Shown one piece after another: positions 9,189 to 18,311 of a DNA stretch of 36,328 nt. The stretch is from an uncultured Spirochaetaceae bacterium (GTDB lineage Bacteria > Spirochaetota > Spirochaetia > Sphaerochaetales > Sphaerochaetaceae): the NCBI GenBank assembly GCA_947630635.1, contig CANRIJ010000002.1, positions 1-36,328 on the forward strand, in the 5' to 3' direction. The position numbers and the translations under genes were made by a program. Under the pieces are notes generated by a model, which did not search any database, was not told where the DNA came from, and saw nothing but the letters and a program-made list of their open reading frames with translations. Each line of letters starts with the position of its first letter. Position 1 is the stretch's first letter.

Positions 9189-10013
9189 CTATTTAATTAT
9201 CCTTACTATCTCATCAAGGTATTTTTTCTCTAAAGAGGCATCTTCTTCCAACACCTTATAGCCACCAGCCTCATTTACATATTTATTCTTAACCGGCACT
9301 TTATCTGTAGCCCTGATCTTAAACCACTCGTACTCAATATCCATATGTCCAATATCAAGTGCTCTTCTTCCGCTTTTATAAAGCCTGTATGAAAGGACTG
9401 TTGCTGTCGGCCCCAATGCTAGAAGATAGAGAGCGTTTTTATCCTCGCAAATTGCAGCATCATATATTTCATCAATTTTAGAATAGGCATTCTTAGCAGG
9501 TCCGAGTATTCTTCTTACGCTCTTTGCCTTTGACAGAAAATCATTGCCAACACCAAGCCTTGACTTCTCACCCTCAATCAGCACTATATCCTTACCTGAG
9601 AAGATATTCCTCATTCTTGAAAAGCATTCTGATGCATGCTCTTCATCAAGAAAACTCATCCATGGACGGGTAACTTCTGTATCCCCATAGGTTATACCAG
9701 TTGAGAAATATCGCCTCCAAAAGACGCCCATTAATCTCAGATTTGAAGTCCACCATTTCCTAGATGCTTCTTTCAATGAGTTCTTGTTATTGATAAAGAT
9801 TGGAATACAAGACAAAAAATCAGAATCGTTGCATTTGGCTACTTCAATGAGATCTCTTTTAAGCTTCAATGATACTTTTTGAAATCCAATAGGAACCAAA
9901 GCCATTAAAGACACTTCACCATCTCCAAACCTACCCATAGAGACATTATCATTTTCAAGTCTATCTAAAGTCTCACTGCTGGTAAGTATTCGCGGTGGCC
10001 AGTCTTTTTTCAT
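9189..10013 (-). CDS. GT-D fold glycosyltransferase (DUF1792)
   Basis: 274 aa, typical length for the DUF1792/GT-D family first described as a glucosyltransferase in streptococcal adhesin glycosylation. Visible family motifs are GRFGDGE near residue 28, GRFG-like GEKSRLGVGNDFL in the middle, LGPTATVLSYRL and the C-terminal acidic metal-binding segment DIGHMDIEYEW. No signal peptide or membrane segment. It is the last gene of the minus-strand run that begins at 12972, separated from the GT14 gene by 83 nt with a TATAAC -10 about 13 nt before its ATG, so it may have its own near-leaderless promoter. The acceptor here is presumably a glycan rather than a protein, but the sequence cannot decide. 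Confidence 0.85.
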   Translation of the reverse strand: MKKDWPPRILTSSETLDRLENDNVSMGRFGDGEVSLMALVPIGFQKVSLKLKRDLIEVAKCNDSDFLSCIPIFINNKNSLKEASRKWWTSNLRLMGVFWRRYFSTGITYGDTEVTRPWMSFLDEEHASECFSRMRNIFSGKDIVLIEGEKSRLGVGNDFLSKAKSVRRILGPAKNAYSKIDEIYDAAICEDKNALYLLALGPTATVLSYRLYKSGRRALDIGHMDIEYEWFKIRATDKVPVKNKYVNEAGGYKVLEEDASLEKKYLDEIVRIIK

Positions 10014-10096
10014 ATGGAAAGTCTAGGTTATAAAATAATCAAATTCAACAAATTGTCTAATAAGGTAAGACTTCATAGAAGCAACTCTAAATCATG

Positions 10097-11011
10097 CTAT
10101 TTGCTTTTCAATGCATCAAAGACCCTGTCTATAGCTTCTTCATCCGCTTTCTCGCTGAACTTTCTAGCAAATAGGAAATCTGAATTTAGAAGCATATCAA
10201 CATCCTCACTGGTAATTACATGGGGTTCGCCTCTGCTCCAGTCGATATACCTCATATTCCCATGCATATCACCATCAAAGGTCTTGAAATATAAGGCATC
10301 CTTAAACTTTGGGTTATTGTGTACAAGAAGCGGTAAAAAGGATTCATCACTTGCTCTTGTTGCTCTAAACTGCTTTTTAATCCAAGCCTCATTTTCGAGT
10401 ATGTAGCGAGCTAAATCATCTGTTATATCGAACCATTGGCTTCCTCTGGCAAAATCCATATCCCGAGGTATCCTATTTACTCTAAAGAGCCACTGCCAAA
10501 AAATGCAAAAATATTCTAGTCCTACAAAGAAATAATCCTTTACCTTCTTTCCACTTCTATAGTGTTTTGTAAGCACATGATAATATTTAATTCTTTCATA
10601 ATAGGGCTTACTTAAAAATTTGCCAGGGACTTGGTACTCAACAAACTCCCTACCATTATTCTTGTCAAAGAAATTTAATATATACTCTTGGCTCTTTATA
10701 GGAAGATCAGAGCCAGAAAGCAGGTGATAATATTGATAAGGCCCATTGTCTATGGCTTTTCTCAAGAGAAAAAGCTCTGATTCTGTAAGAGAGAAATCTG
10801 ACCAATAAATCGCAATATCTTTATATATTTTCAGAAGCCCATCTGTTTTTCTCTCTGTAATATCTCCTTTTTTTATGTCGGAGTTACTATCAATATGAAC
10901 GTAAATATCATTTCGTGGATGATCCAACAGAGTTATAAGCTTATTCAAAAGATCTATTTGATTATGAGCCAATATCAAATAGGCATGCCTTCCCTTATTT
11001 CCATTCTGCAT
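10097..11011 (-). CDS. GT14 Core-2/I-branching-type glycosyltransferase
   Basis: 304 aa. The N-terminus HAYLILAHNQIDLLNKLITLLDHP and IYVHIDSNSD are diagnostic of the Core-2/I-branching beta-1,6-N-acetylglucosaminyltransferase family, with the later motif YQYYHLLSGSDLPIKS and GSQWFDIT (acceptor/base region) also present. Bacterial members add side sugars to capsule or O-antigen-like glycans. The ATG at 11011 is preferred to a TTG two codons upstream. Its 5' end overlaps the 3' end of the licD-like gene by 17 nt, showing co-transcription and probable translational coupling. It is soluble or peripheral; no transmembrane segment is seen. Confidence 0.85.
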   Translation of the reverse strand: MQNGNKGRHAYLILAHNQIDLLNKLITLLDHPRNDIYVHIDSNSDIKKGDITERKTDGLLKIYKDIAIYWSDFSLTESELFLLRKAIDNGPYQYYHLLSGSDLPIKSQEYILNFFDKNNGREFVEYQVPGKFLSKPYYERIKYYHVLTKHYRSGKKVKDYFFVGLEYFCIFWQWLFRVNRIPRDMDFARGSQWFDITDDLARYILENEAWIKKQFRATRASDESFLPLLVHNNPKFKDALYFKTFDGDMHGNMRYIDWSRGEPHVITSEDVDMLLNSDFLFARKFSEKADEEAIDRVFDALKSK

Positions 11012-11846
11012 TTTCAATATGTCCGCCTTTTCTGGCTTTTTCGGGTGGAGGAATCATGTAATCTCCAAAATCATTTGTCAAAATCTCATCAAAGCATTTT
11101 GGAACAAGAAATTCTGTATCCTCAAATTTCATTGTAACAAAATCTTCAAAATAATTTGCTTTGTATAGCCTAAAATCATTTGCAAGGTCCAAAAATCCAG
11201 AAAAATATGATCTGCCACCGTTGCTGATATATTTTGCTATAAAGTCAAAAAGCTTTTTATTTATTTCACATGGGGATGTTTTCAAATATTTAAATCCGTT
11301 CCCCTCTAATGAGCCCTCCTTTGTGTAAAGAAGCAAATTCCATAAATTTGCTATCTTCCAAATCCCTGGGGCAAACTGAAAATCGGAAATCATATTAATA
11401 CGGTAAAAAGAAAGAAGCCTTTTCCTAAAATCATCAGTTTTTTCTTTTTTTATATCCACTCTATAAAAAGGAAAAATATCTACAAAAAGACCATAATCAA
11501 ATGGTGGCTTAAGAGTTTTTTCATACATTGAGGTACAGGTATCTATAATCTTCGCATAAGGCCAAATGTATTTTTCGGTATTTGTATAATGTATAAGCCT
11601 GTAGCGCTTATCAGCGATCTTGTTAAATTCAGATAAAAGAATCTCATAATCATGAGAAAGCATTCCTACATCGAAATCATCATCCCAAGGAATAAAGCCA
11701 CCATGTCTTACTGCGCCTAAAAGCGTTCCATACATTAGAAAAAAGCCTATTCCCAAAAGATCACATACACGTTTTAGCTCTTTAGCAATAGAGAGAATGA
11801 GTGGATGGACTTCCGAATTGCTAATAATATTTTTCTTGCTCTTCAT
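10995..11846 (-). CDS. LicD-family phosphotransferase (first copy)
   Basis: 283 aa. The LicD/fukutin-type nucleotidyltransferase-fold core is plain: LMYGTLLGAVRHGGFIPWDD (38-57) continuing to D59, which supplies the metal-binding acidic cluster, followed by YAKIIDTCTSMYEK and LFVDIFPFYRVD. LicD proteins move phosphocholine or similar phospho-head groups from a CDP-activated donor onto a sugar. It fits with the LicC-like fusion at 3478-5295, which could supply the donor. The gene overlaps its upstream neighbour (GT28) by 26 nt and its downstream neighbour (GT14), so it sits in the middle of an operon. The DNA is visibly more AT-rich than the flanking helicase or dehydrogenase genes. Confidence 0.9.
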   Translation of the reverse strand: MKSKKNIISNSEVHPLILSIAKELKRVCDLLGIGFFLMYGTLLGAVRHGGFIPWDDDFDVGMLSHDYEILLSEFNKIADKRYRLIHYTNTEKYIWPYAKIIDTCTSMYEKTLKPPFDYGLFVDIFPFYRVDIKKEKTDDFRKRLLSFYRINMISDFQFAPGIWKIANLWNLLLYTKEGSLEGNGFKYLKTSPCEINKKLFDFIAKYISNGGRSYFSGFLDLANDFRLYKANYFEDFVTMKFEDTEFLVPKCFDEILTNDFGDYMIPPPEKARKGGHIENAEWK

Positions 11847-12972
11847 AATGGCTTCTTACTAACTTAACAAGTTTTCTAGCAACTTCCATTGCATCAAACT
11901 CTATTGGCACTCTCTCAAAATTCTTGTCTACCTCTTCGAGTTTACTGGGATTATCAATTAAATCAAATAAAATCTCAGAGGCACCATGCTTACTATCTGA
12001 GGCATTCCACCCCACTTTATATTTCTCAATGAAATTAGCCGAAGGTATGACAGTATATACAAGTTCTGTAATCAAGAAGGGACGATGGGCATATATAGCC
12101 TCAACTATGGTATTGATTCCGGCTCTTCCAACAATAACATCCGAAGCAGCAAGGTAAGTACTAACATCATTTATAAAACCTCGAACATGGATTTTCAAAT
12201 TAGAGTTGGTCCTCTCTGAGATATGCAAGAGCCTCTTCTTTGTTTTGCTATCAATACCACCGATTATAACAACCTGAACTGGCTTTCCTGATTTGTCTAA
12301 ATCCTCCAGTACGCTTAAAGAGCCTATCCCCTCTCCCCCCAAGTTCAATTGAATGGTAAAGAGACTCTCATCTAAACCAAGCTTCCTTCTGGCATCTCTT
12401 TTGCTCAATCTTTGGCTATTTGCAACTTCGCTTTGAAGGGGGAAGGGAACCAGAAAGAGAGACTCTTCTCTTTGCCCCATCTTCTTAACTCTTTCTAGCC
12501 CCTCGTTAGTAGAGATCAAATATCCATCAAGCCTATCAGATATTGAAGCAACTGGAGCATTGAATACATCTGTCGCATAGTAATAGACAGGTATATCAAT
12601 CTTCATATAGCTAAGCATCTCTGCAATGATTCTCGAAGCGTATGGATGAGTTGCAAATATGAAATCAACTGGATCCTCTTCAAGATTTGACTCCAAAACT
12701 CTCCTCAAATGACGCTTTGCATACTTAATGGCAAGTTCCATACCATTGGAATTTGCATCATTATGCTTTGAAAGTCTCTGCTCTGTATTGGGATGCTTTA
12801 GCATCGTCCTCCAATAAAACTTATTAATAGAGCCTATCCATTCTATGTCAAAATATTCAAAGAACTCTTCAAAATAGGTCTCTACCCCCAGTTTATTAAG
12901 ACACTCTTCTACTGCTTTAAGAGGGATATAGTGTCCTTTTCCGCCATCTACATATAAGCAAAGTGCCTTCAT
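11821..12972 (-). CDS. GT28 MGDG-synthase/UgtP-like glycosyltransferase
   Basis: 383 aa, GT-B fold. The N-terminal domain opens with LCLYVDGGKGHYIPLKAVEE, matching the GxGH loop of diacylglycerol glycosyltransferases and MurG-like enzymes, and has FATHPYASRIIAE. The C-terminal domain holds VVIIGGIDSKTKKRL, HVRGFINDVSTYLAASDVIVG and the donor-binding RAGINTIVEAIYAHRPFLIT. Such enzymes glycosylate diacylglycerol at the inner leaflet, so it may make the lipid anchor of the surface glycan. It is the first gene of the minus-strand operon (12972 to 9189). A TTGTCT-17-TAGACT promoter ends 9 nt before the ATG, and an AGG lies 2 nt before it, so any leader is very short. Confidence 0.85.
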   Translation of the reverse strand: MKALCLYVDGGKGHYIPLKAVEECLNKLGVETYFEEFFEYFDIEWIGSINKFYWRTMLKHPNTEQRLSKHNDANSNGMELAIKYAKRHLRRVLESNLEEDPVDFIFATHPYASRIIAEMLSYMKIDIPVYYYATDVFNAPVASISDRLDGYLISTNEGLERVKKMGQREESLFLVPFPLQSEVANSQRLSKRDARRKLGLDESLFTIQLNLGGEGIGSLSVLEDLDKSGKPVQVVIIGGIDSKTKKRLLHISERTNSNLKIHVRGFINDVSTYLAASDVIVGRAGINTIVEAIYAHRPFLITELVYTVIPSANFIEKYKVGWNASDSKHGASEILFDLIDNPSKLEEVDKNFERVPIEFDAMEVARKLVKLVRSHYEEQEKYY

Positions 12973-13027
12973 AACCTACTAAGTCTATCATTTCAAATAG
13001 CTATAGACAAAGCTGACTATCAAGGCA

Positions 13028-13056
13028 TTGAATCTAATTTCCTATAAAAATATATT
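13028..13056 (+). promoter_or_regulatory. Promoter of the second Caps_synth gene, leaderless
   Basis: TTGAAT (13028-13033), 17-nt spacer, TATATT (13051-13056). Only 6 nt separate the -10 from the ATG at 13063, so transcription should begin at the start codon itself. No SD is present. Confidence 0.65.
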
Positions 13057-13062
13057 TAAGTC

Positions 13063-13962
13063 ATGGAATTTCCATTCAGCATATATTTTTATAGACACCT
13101 AATTACTGCCATGATGGGCATATCAAAACCACTATATGGAGTCAAATACAGAAACATCCTCAAATATATGGAATCAGATCTAAAAGATGTATTAGATAAA
13201 TACAAAGACATCGATTTTGATGCAACAGAGCCTATTCCAAAAATCATATGGGCCCTTTGGTGGCAAGGAAATCAATCAGAATTCCCTGCAATTTACTACT
13301 GCTGCAAAAAAAATCAAAACACAAAGGGTTTTGAGTTCCATTTAATAACAAAAGAAAATATCTTCGAATATGTTTATATCGATGATATTCTTCCTCTGAT
13401 TGAGCAAAACAAAATTAGAATCCAATCCTTTTCTGACATTGTAAGAATGCGCCTTTTAAAAAAATATGGTGGCATTTGGGCAGATGCCGGCCTATTCACA
13501 TTGAAAGACAATTACTACGAAGAATTAGCTAGCAAGTATAGTTTTTATACATTGAAAATTCCCACTATTGAAAAATGGATGAATGTATCTGAGGGCAAAT
13601 GGCTGGTTGGCTTTTGGGCATCACAAAAAAACAATCCCTTTTTTGCCTATGTCGATGATGCTTTTACAACTTTTGTCAAAAAACATCAGGCTACCATTGA
13701 TTATTACCAATTAGACTTCACTACAATGCTCGGATACATACATATTCCTTTCGTTAAAAAGCTTTTTGATTCTATACCACCTTCGAATCCTGATTTCTTT
13801 TGGCTTGGAAGTAATATAAATAAACCTTTCAATCAAAAAAAATGGAATGAATTAGAATCAAAAAACGACGTTTTAAGATTAACATGGAGAATATCCCCAA
13901 AACCTTTGACTAAAAATGAGAAATTAACATACTGGGGATATTTAAATAAATTAAAGCATTAA
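13063..13962 (+). CDS. Caps_synth-family glycosyltransferase (paralogue)
   Basis: 299 aa, the same family as the protein at 8228: PKIIWALWWQGNQSEFPAI, HLITKENIFEYVY, SFSDIVRMRLLKKYGG and the DxD-like IWADAGLF. After the catalytic core both proteins share YYQLDFTTMLGY against YYLLDYSLMLAY, confirming paralogy, but overall identity looks modest, so they probably use different acceptors or donors. The third and fourth quarters carry WLVGFWASQKNNPFF. The base composition is notably AT-rich (runs of AAA and TTT codons), consistent with a transferred glycan gene. It diverges from the GT28 operon and runs toward the flippase gene 48 nt downstream. Confidence 0.8.
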   Translation: MEFPFSIYFYRHLITAMMGISKPLYGVKYRNILKYMESDLKDVLDKYKDIDFDATEPIPKIIWALWWQGNQSEFPAIYYCCKKNQNTKGFEFHLITKENIFEYVYIDDILPLIEQNKIRIQSFSDIVRMRLLKKYGGIWADAGLFTLKDNYYEELASKYSFYTLKIPTIEKWMNVSEGKWLVGFWASQKNNPFFAYVDDAFTTFVKKHQATIDYYQLDFTTMLGYIHIPFVKKLFDSIPPSNPDFFWLGSNINKPFNQKKWNELESKNDVLRLTWRISPKPLTKNEKLTYWGYLNKLKH

Positions 13963-13974
13963 CTTTTGACAAGT

Positions 13975-14002
13975 TTGCTTGTTTTAATCTTAGGAATATA
14001 AT
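13975..14002 (+). promoter_or_regulatory. Promoter of the flippase gene, nearly leaderless
   Basis: TTGCTT (13975-13980), 16-nt spacer, perfect TATAAT (13997-14002), then 8 nt to the ATG at 14011. A perfect TTGACA at 13966-13971 is 25 nt from this -10 and so is not its partner. Confidence 0.65.
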
Positions 14003-14010
14003 CAGAGCCT

Positions 14011-15684
14011 ATGGCCAATAACCGCGACCAAGAAAGAATCAAAAAATCAACTAAGAATGCCACAGTCGCGGTTGTAGCCAATGTTGTAATTGGCATACTC
14101 AGCTTCTTTGAGAGAAAAGTTTTCAACGATTACTTCAATCCGTATTACCTTGGCTTAAATGGAATACTTAATACAGTAATTGGAGTACTTTCAGTATCAG
14201 AACTTGGCATATCCGCAGCAATGGCATTTGCCTTATATAAGCCGATTGCAGAAGGCAATAAAGAGGAAATTGCTTCAATAATACAGACACTAAGACGCAT
14301 TTATAGATATCTTGGAATATTTATTTTTGTGGGTTCAGTCGCTATAATCCCCGCTTTGCCCTACTTAATGCAAGTAGAAATCAACTTTACTGACGTTGTT
14401 TTATATTTTCTTGTATTTGCATTGAAAACAAGCCTTACTTATTGGATTGGCTATCCTTCAATACTTCTAGGCGCTAATCAAGAGCAATACATTGTCACAT
14501 TCATCAATAATGCATGGTGGATTGGCATGAACCTATCATTAATGGCAATTTCAGCATTTACCCAAAACTACCTCTTATATGCAATAGCGGTGCTTCTATT
14601 TAATATCGGAAACTCAATAACAATAAATCTAAAAGTAAAAAAGTCCTTTCCGGAAATAAAAACAAAAGAAAAACTCAAATTAAGACCCGAAACAAAAAAA
14701 TCGATAATTACAAATGTAAAAGGTCTAATTCTCACTAAATTAGGTGGAGTCATTGTCTCAGTCACTGACAATATACTTACCTCTTCATTGGTATCTACAG
14801 TATTTTTAGGGCTAGTTACAAACTACCAGATGATCACTAATGGATTTGCGGGATTTATAGCAATTATCCCAAATGCAATCACTGGCTCTGTAGGAAATAT
14901 GGGTGCTACAGAAAAAAAGAGAAAACTATCTAAGACTTTTTCTCTCCTATGCCTTTCCCAGTTCCTAATAAGCTTCATAGCCTCAATGCTAGTTCTTGGC
15001 ATCGGAGATTCGTTTGTAATCACATTCTTTGGAGAAAGATGGCAATTGCCCTTTATATCGTTTGTATTAATCGTCTTTAATTTCTACCTGACAAATTACA
15101 GACAAATATTAAATACATTCAGATCATCGCTCGGCCTCTTCTATCGTGATAGATTCAGACCAATAACTGAAGGCATTTTCAACTTAACTGTATCGTTTGT
15201 CTTAGGTTGGTTTTGGGGCTATAACGGAATCATAGTAGGCACGATCTTAACCAATTTATTTATTAATCTGATTTTTGAGCCAATTGTAATAAGCCATTAC
15301 GGTCTCAAACGCTCATCAATGGCTTTTTTCATAAAATTCTTCTTTGAGCTTCTTTTGACAATAGCTTCTATGTCCCTACTCATATGGATTCTCAGTTTCA
15401 TCCCTTTAAAAGGCTATTTGTGGCTATTGGCAAGAATAGGAATATCACTGGCTTTGTCTGTAATAATCCTTATCCCAATAATTCTTGTTAGCAAAAATGC
15501 CAAAACTATCGTTAAAATGGCTTGGAGCATTATTGCCAAAAAGAAAAACAAGACTTTTAATGAAAAAATTGAATCCAATCAGGAAACCATTAAAATTAAT
15601 GCTCAATTATCAAAGGAACTGGAACAAGCCAAAGATCCTTCTTTTACTCCACTGACAACCAACCCAGAAGAAAGCGAGGAATAA
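14011..15684 (+). CDS. Polysaccharide flippase (Wzx/PST family)
   Basis: 557 aa integral membrane protein with about 12-14 hydrophobic segments distributed from residue 16 to 495, in the arrangement of MOP-superfamily flippases. The N-terminus (ATVAVVANVVIGILSFFERKVF) and the repeated short basic cytoplasmic loops are typical of the PST branch that moves lipid-linked oligosaccharides across the inner membrane. It ends in a charged cytoplasmic tail of about 50 residues rich in Lys/Glu (KKKNKTFNEKIES). It lies amid the glycosyltransferases, so export of their lipid-linked product is the likely role. A shared function with the RND/MMPL protein 41 nt downstream is possible, although that gene has its own promoter. 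Confidence 0.85.
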   Translation: MANNRDQERIKKSTKNATVAVVANVVIGILSFFERKVFNDYFNPYYLGLNGILNTVIGVLSVSELGISAAMAFALYKPIAEGNKEEIASIIQTLRRIYRYLGIFIFVGSVAIIPALPYLMQVEINFTDVVLYFLVFALKTSLTYWIGYPSILLGANQEQYIVTFINNAWWIGMNLSLMAISAFTQNYLLYAIAVLLFNIGNSITINLKVKKSFPEIKTKEKLKLRPETKKSIITNVKGLILTKLGGVIVSVTDNILTSSLVSTVFLGLVTNYQMITNGFAGFIAIIPNAITGSVGNMGATEKKRKLSKTFSLLCLSQFLISFIASMLVLGIGDSFVITFFGERWQLPFISFVLIVFNFYLTNYRQILNTFRSSLGLFYRDRFRPITEGIFNLTVSFVLGWFWGYNGIIVGTILTNLFINLIFEPIVISHYGLKRSSMAFFIKFFFELLLTIASMSLLIWILSFIPLKGYLWLLARIGISLALSVIILIPIILVSKNAKTIVKMAWSIIAKKKNKTFNEKIESNQETIKINAQLSKELEQAKDPSFTPLTTNPEESEE

Positions 15685-15689
15685 CTTAA

Positions 15690-15718
15690 TTGAAATGCCC
15701 TAATTTGCAAAATACAAT
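15690..15718 (+). promoter_or_regulatory. Promoter of the RND/MMPL gene, leaderless GTG
   Basis: TTGAAA (15690-15695), 17-nt spacer, TACAAT (15713-15718), then 7 nt to the GTG at 15726. This geometry supports the GTG as the real start of the downstream gene. Confidence 0.65.
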
Positions 15719-15725
15719 CTAAAGA

Positions 15726-18221
15726 GTGATTGGTAGCAAAGGACATATAGCAAACATCCTAAAATTCATTATGAAGCATGCCTGGTGGGTAATGGGCATC
15801 ATTTTGTTAGTCACCCTATTCTTCTGCTATACTCTCAAAGATCTCAGAATCGATACAAACATCTTTTCCTTTGCTGGAGATGTACCAGCTGCACCAATTA
15901 ATACAACACCCAGCGAAAAGCCAAAAGATAGGCTCATTCTAAAAGGCATAAATGGAGATATGCCATTCCCAAATAAAGGCGAAATAGTCCAAGTTCCAAA
16001 CAGAGCAAACACTTTTTCTGAGACGGAATTCGAAAATACAATACCATTTGAAGAGGTTGAGCCAATTCTCAATCCGTATTCAGAAGAAAAAACTGGTTCA
16101 TTCCCAGACGGTTATGTAATCGTTTTTACAAGTGAGGACTTATACACACCCGAAGTCCTAAACGAAATCTATTCTGTAATGATGAATCTTGAAAATAGAT
16201 ATGAAATTGGACCAGTACTCTCCCCATTCGATTACGTAACTGTTGAGAAAAAGGGCACGCGGCTCTCAATTGTACCAATAGCACCAGTTAAACGAGGAGA
16301 GCTATGGACTGAAGAAGATATAGAACTCTTCAAAGAACGACTTTTAAAGGACTCAGTTGCCAAAGATTATCTTTACTCATCTGACGGCAATACAATCATG
16401 ATCTACTACAGAGCTAGAGGGCTTAATTCAGACTCAATCAGAGAACTCGATACAATCGTAAACCCTCTTAGAAAATATGGGCGCTTAGCCCTTAATGGAG
16501 GCGGATTAATAACGGATGCAGTCATGAAGTACATTAATAGGGACCTAATACTTCTAATCTGTCTCTCGTTTATAGTTATACTTACCATCTTTTATCTGTC
16601 TTTCCACTCACTTAGGGCAGTACTCATACCTGCAGTAGTATCTCTGGTAGGCTTAATATGGACTCTTGGAACAATGACTCTAATGGGCTATAAGCTCACC
16701 ATTGTTACAATCCTAACTCCTGTATTGGTGCTGACTCTTGGCTCCTCATATTCTGTTCACATGCTAAGCGAGTATTTTGAGACGGTTAATGAACACGACG
16801 AAGAAAGACTCAATGAGCATTTCTCAAGAATATCGAAAACCATCTTTTTTGCTATGCTTACGACAGTCGTAGGTTTCTTAGCTCTATTAATTTGCCGAAC
16901 AAAACTATTCAGAGAACTGGGCATAACAATATCAATAGGCATTTTCTTCTGCTGGTTTTTATCTTTCACACTACTGCCAGCGATACTTGCCAAATCAAGG
17001 CTGCCAAAGCCCAAGACAGTCAAAAAAATCGAATATGGGCTCCTATCCAAAGTCGTTAATGGAACAGCAAGAGCAATAGTAAGATTTTGGTGGATACCGC
17101 TTATTGTCCTCGTCTTAGTATTCATATGGTTTTTATTCATAGAAAACAAGATAGGCTTTGATTCTAACTACATGTCTTATTTCCCGGATAATGATCCAAT
17201 TGCCATAGATTCAAAGTATTTTGCCAAGACTCTGGGGGGGACAGATCCCTACTACTTATACATCTATGCACCAAAAGGAGAAGATAAATTCTTCTTGAAA
17301 GCAGAGAATCTAAAGGATGTCTATGCTTATGAACAAACTATAAAGGCTGCAGATCCCGATATAGTGCAGGTTCTCTCTTTCAGCCAATATGTAAGCTTCT
17401 TAAATGAGGTCTACAACGGAGAGTCTGGAATTCCAGATAACAATGGACTTATATTGCTTCTTTCCAGAACACTACAGCAGATAAAAGGCATCATAGGCTC
17501 CGATGTACTCGATATGCTGATCACTGAAGATGGAAATACAATTACCCTATCCATGAGAAACTATGATTATGTAGAACAGGATCTACAGACAACAGCAAGC
17601 GCCAGACGACTGAATCAGACTCTAGACTACTATCTATATATGCTTCCAGAGGGAACTACCAGCCAAGTCGGCTCTCTTGCTGCAACGAATCTAAGGGGAA
17701 GCGATATCATAATGGAAGATCAAACCAAGGCCACTTGGCTCTCTATGATCTTAATTTTCATAATAGCCTCAATTGCCTGTCTATCTATTCTCTATGGAGT
17801 TTCCACCCTATTCCCAGTAAGTGTCGGAGTTATGATCATATACATCTTAATGTGGTGCATTGGAATGAACTTTGACATAGTTACGGTTGGTTTCAGCTCA
17901 ATAGCAATTGGTTGCGGAGTCGATGATGCAATACATTTTATGCTTCGATTAAAGAATAGGAGAAAAATACTTCACGGACACCCTTATAGAGACATTGTAT
18001 TTGCAAACATAATTGAAACTGGCAAACCAATCATCCTTACAACTGTAAGTATAGATGCAGGCCTTCTAATGCTCCTATTTGCTTCCTTCAAGCCAATCAA
18101 ATACTTTGGAGTGCTGATGTTTGTTGCACTCTCTGCCGCAATGATCGCGACTCTTACAATTCTTCCAGCAATCCTTATTTTCTTTGACAAGATCAGAGAC
18201 TTCTTGAAGAAAAAGAAGTAA
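15726..18221 (+). CDS. RND-superfamily MMPL-type exporter
   Basis: 831 aa. Two similar halves, each with one transmembrane segment, a large extracytoplasmic loop and five further segments: segment 1 near 17-37, loop to about 270, segments about 273-435; then about 455-475, loop to about 665, and segments to 825. Family signatures are GSSYSVHMLSEYF in the first half and GCGVDDAIHFMLR (729-741) in the second, carrying the acidic residues used in proton coupling. This is the COG1033/MMPL group, whose known members move lipids and glycolipids (MmpL3, HpnN). With glycolipid synthesis genes around it, transport of a glycolipid or its precursor is my inference. The start is GTG; an ATG at 15771 would still keep the first membrane segment. 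Confidence 0.85.
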   Translation: MIGSKGHIANILKFIMKHAWWVMGIILLVTLFFCYTLKDLRIDTNIFSFAGDVPAAPINTTPSEKPKDRLILKGINGDMPFPNKGEIVQVPNRANTFSETEFENTIPFEEVEPILNPYSEEKTGSFPDGYVIVFTSEDLYTPEVLNEIYSVMMNLENRYEIGPVLSPFDYVTVEKKGTRLSIVPIAPVKRGELWTEEDIELFKERLLKDSVAKDYLYSSDGNTIMIYYRARGLNSDSIRELDTIVNPLRKYGRLALNGGGLITDAVMKYINRDLILLICLSFIVILTIFYLSFHSLRAVLIPAVVSLVGLIWTLGTMTLMGYKLTIVTILTPVLVLTLGSSYSVHMLSEYFETVNEHDEERLNEHFSRISKTIFFAMLTTVVGFLALLICRTKLFRELGITISIGIFFCWFLSFTLLPAILAKSRLPKPKTVKKIEYGLLSKVVNGTARAIVRFWWIPLIVLVLVFIWFLFIENKIGFDSNYMSYFPDNDPIAIDSKYFAKTLGGTDPYYLYIYAPKGEDKFFLKAENLKDVYAYEQTIKAADPDIVQVLSFSQYVSFLNEVYNGESGIPDNNGLILLLSRTLQQIKGIIGSDVLDMLITEDGNTITLSMRNYDYVEQDLQTTASARRLNQTLDYYLYMLPEGTTSQVGSLAATNLRGSDIIMEDQTKATWLSMILIFIIASIACLSILYGVSTLFPVSVGVMIIYILMWCIGMNFDIVTVGFSSIAIGCGVDDAIHFMLRLKNRRKILHGHPYRDIVFANIIETGKPIILTTVSIDAGLLMLLFASFKPIKYFGVLMFVALSAAMIATLTILPAILIFFDKIRDFLKKKK

Positions 18222-18250
18222 TCCAAACTCTATCTTGTAAAAAATATAAA

Positions 18251-18268
18251 GTTGTTAAATTTAACAAC
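18251..18268. promoter_or_regulatory. Perfect 18-bp palindrome over the licD -35 box
   Basis: GTTGTTAAATTTAACAAC reads the same on both strands with no mismatch. It covers the -35 hexamer TTGTTA (18252-18257) of the downstream licD promoter, the usual place for a dimeric repressor. I saw no second copy in the window. The binding protein is unknown. Confidence 0.6.
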
Positions 18269-18280
18269 TGCAATTATACT
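18252..18280 (+). promoter_or_regulatory. Promoter of the second licD
   Basis: TTGTTA (18252-18257), 17-nt spacer, TATACT (18275-18280). Transcription would start near 18287, giving a leader of about 25 nt that contains the AAGGA SD before the ATG at 18312. Confidence 0.65.
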
Positions 18281-18311
18281 TAAATCAAAAATTCAGCCAT
18301 TAAGGAACAAA

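Noticed and set aside
13966..13971. Perfect TTGACA as the flippase -35
   Set aside because: It is 25 nt from the only good -10, and no -10 lies at the proper distance.
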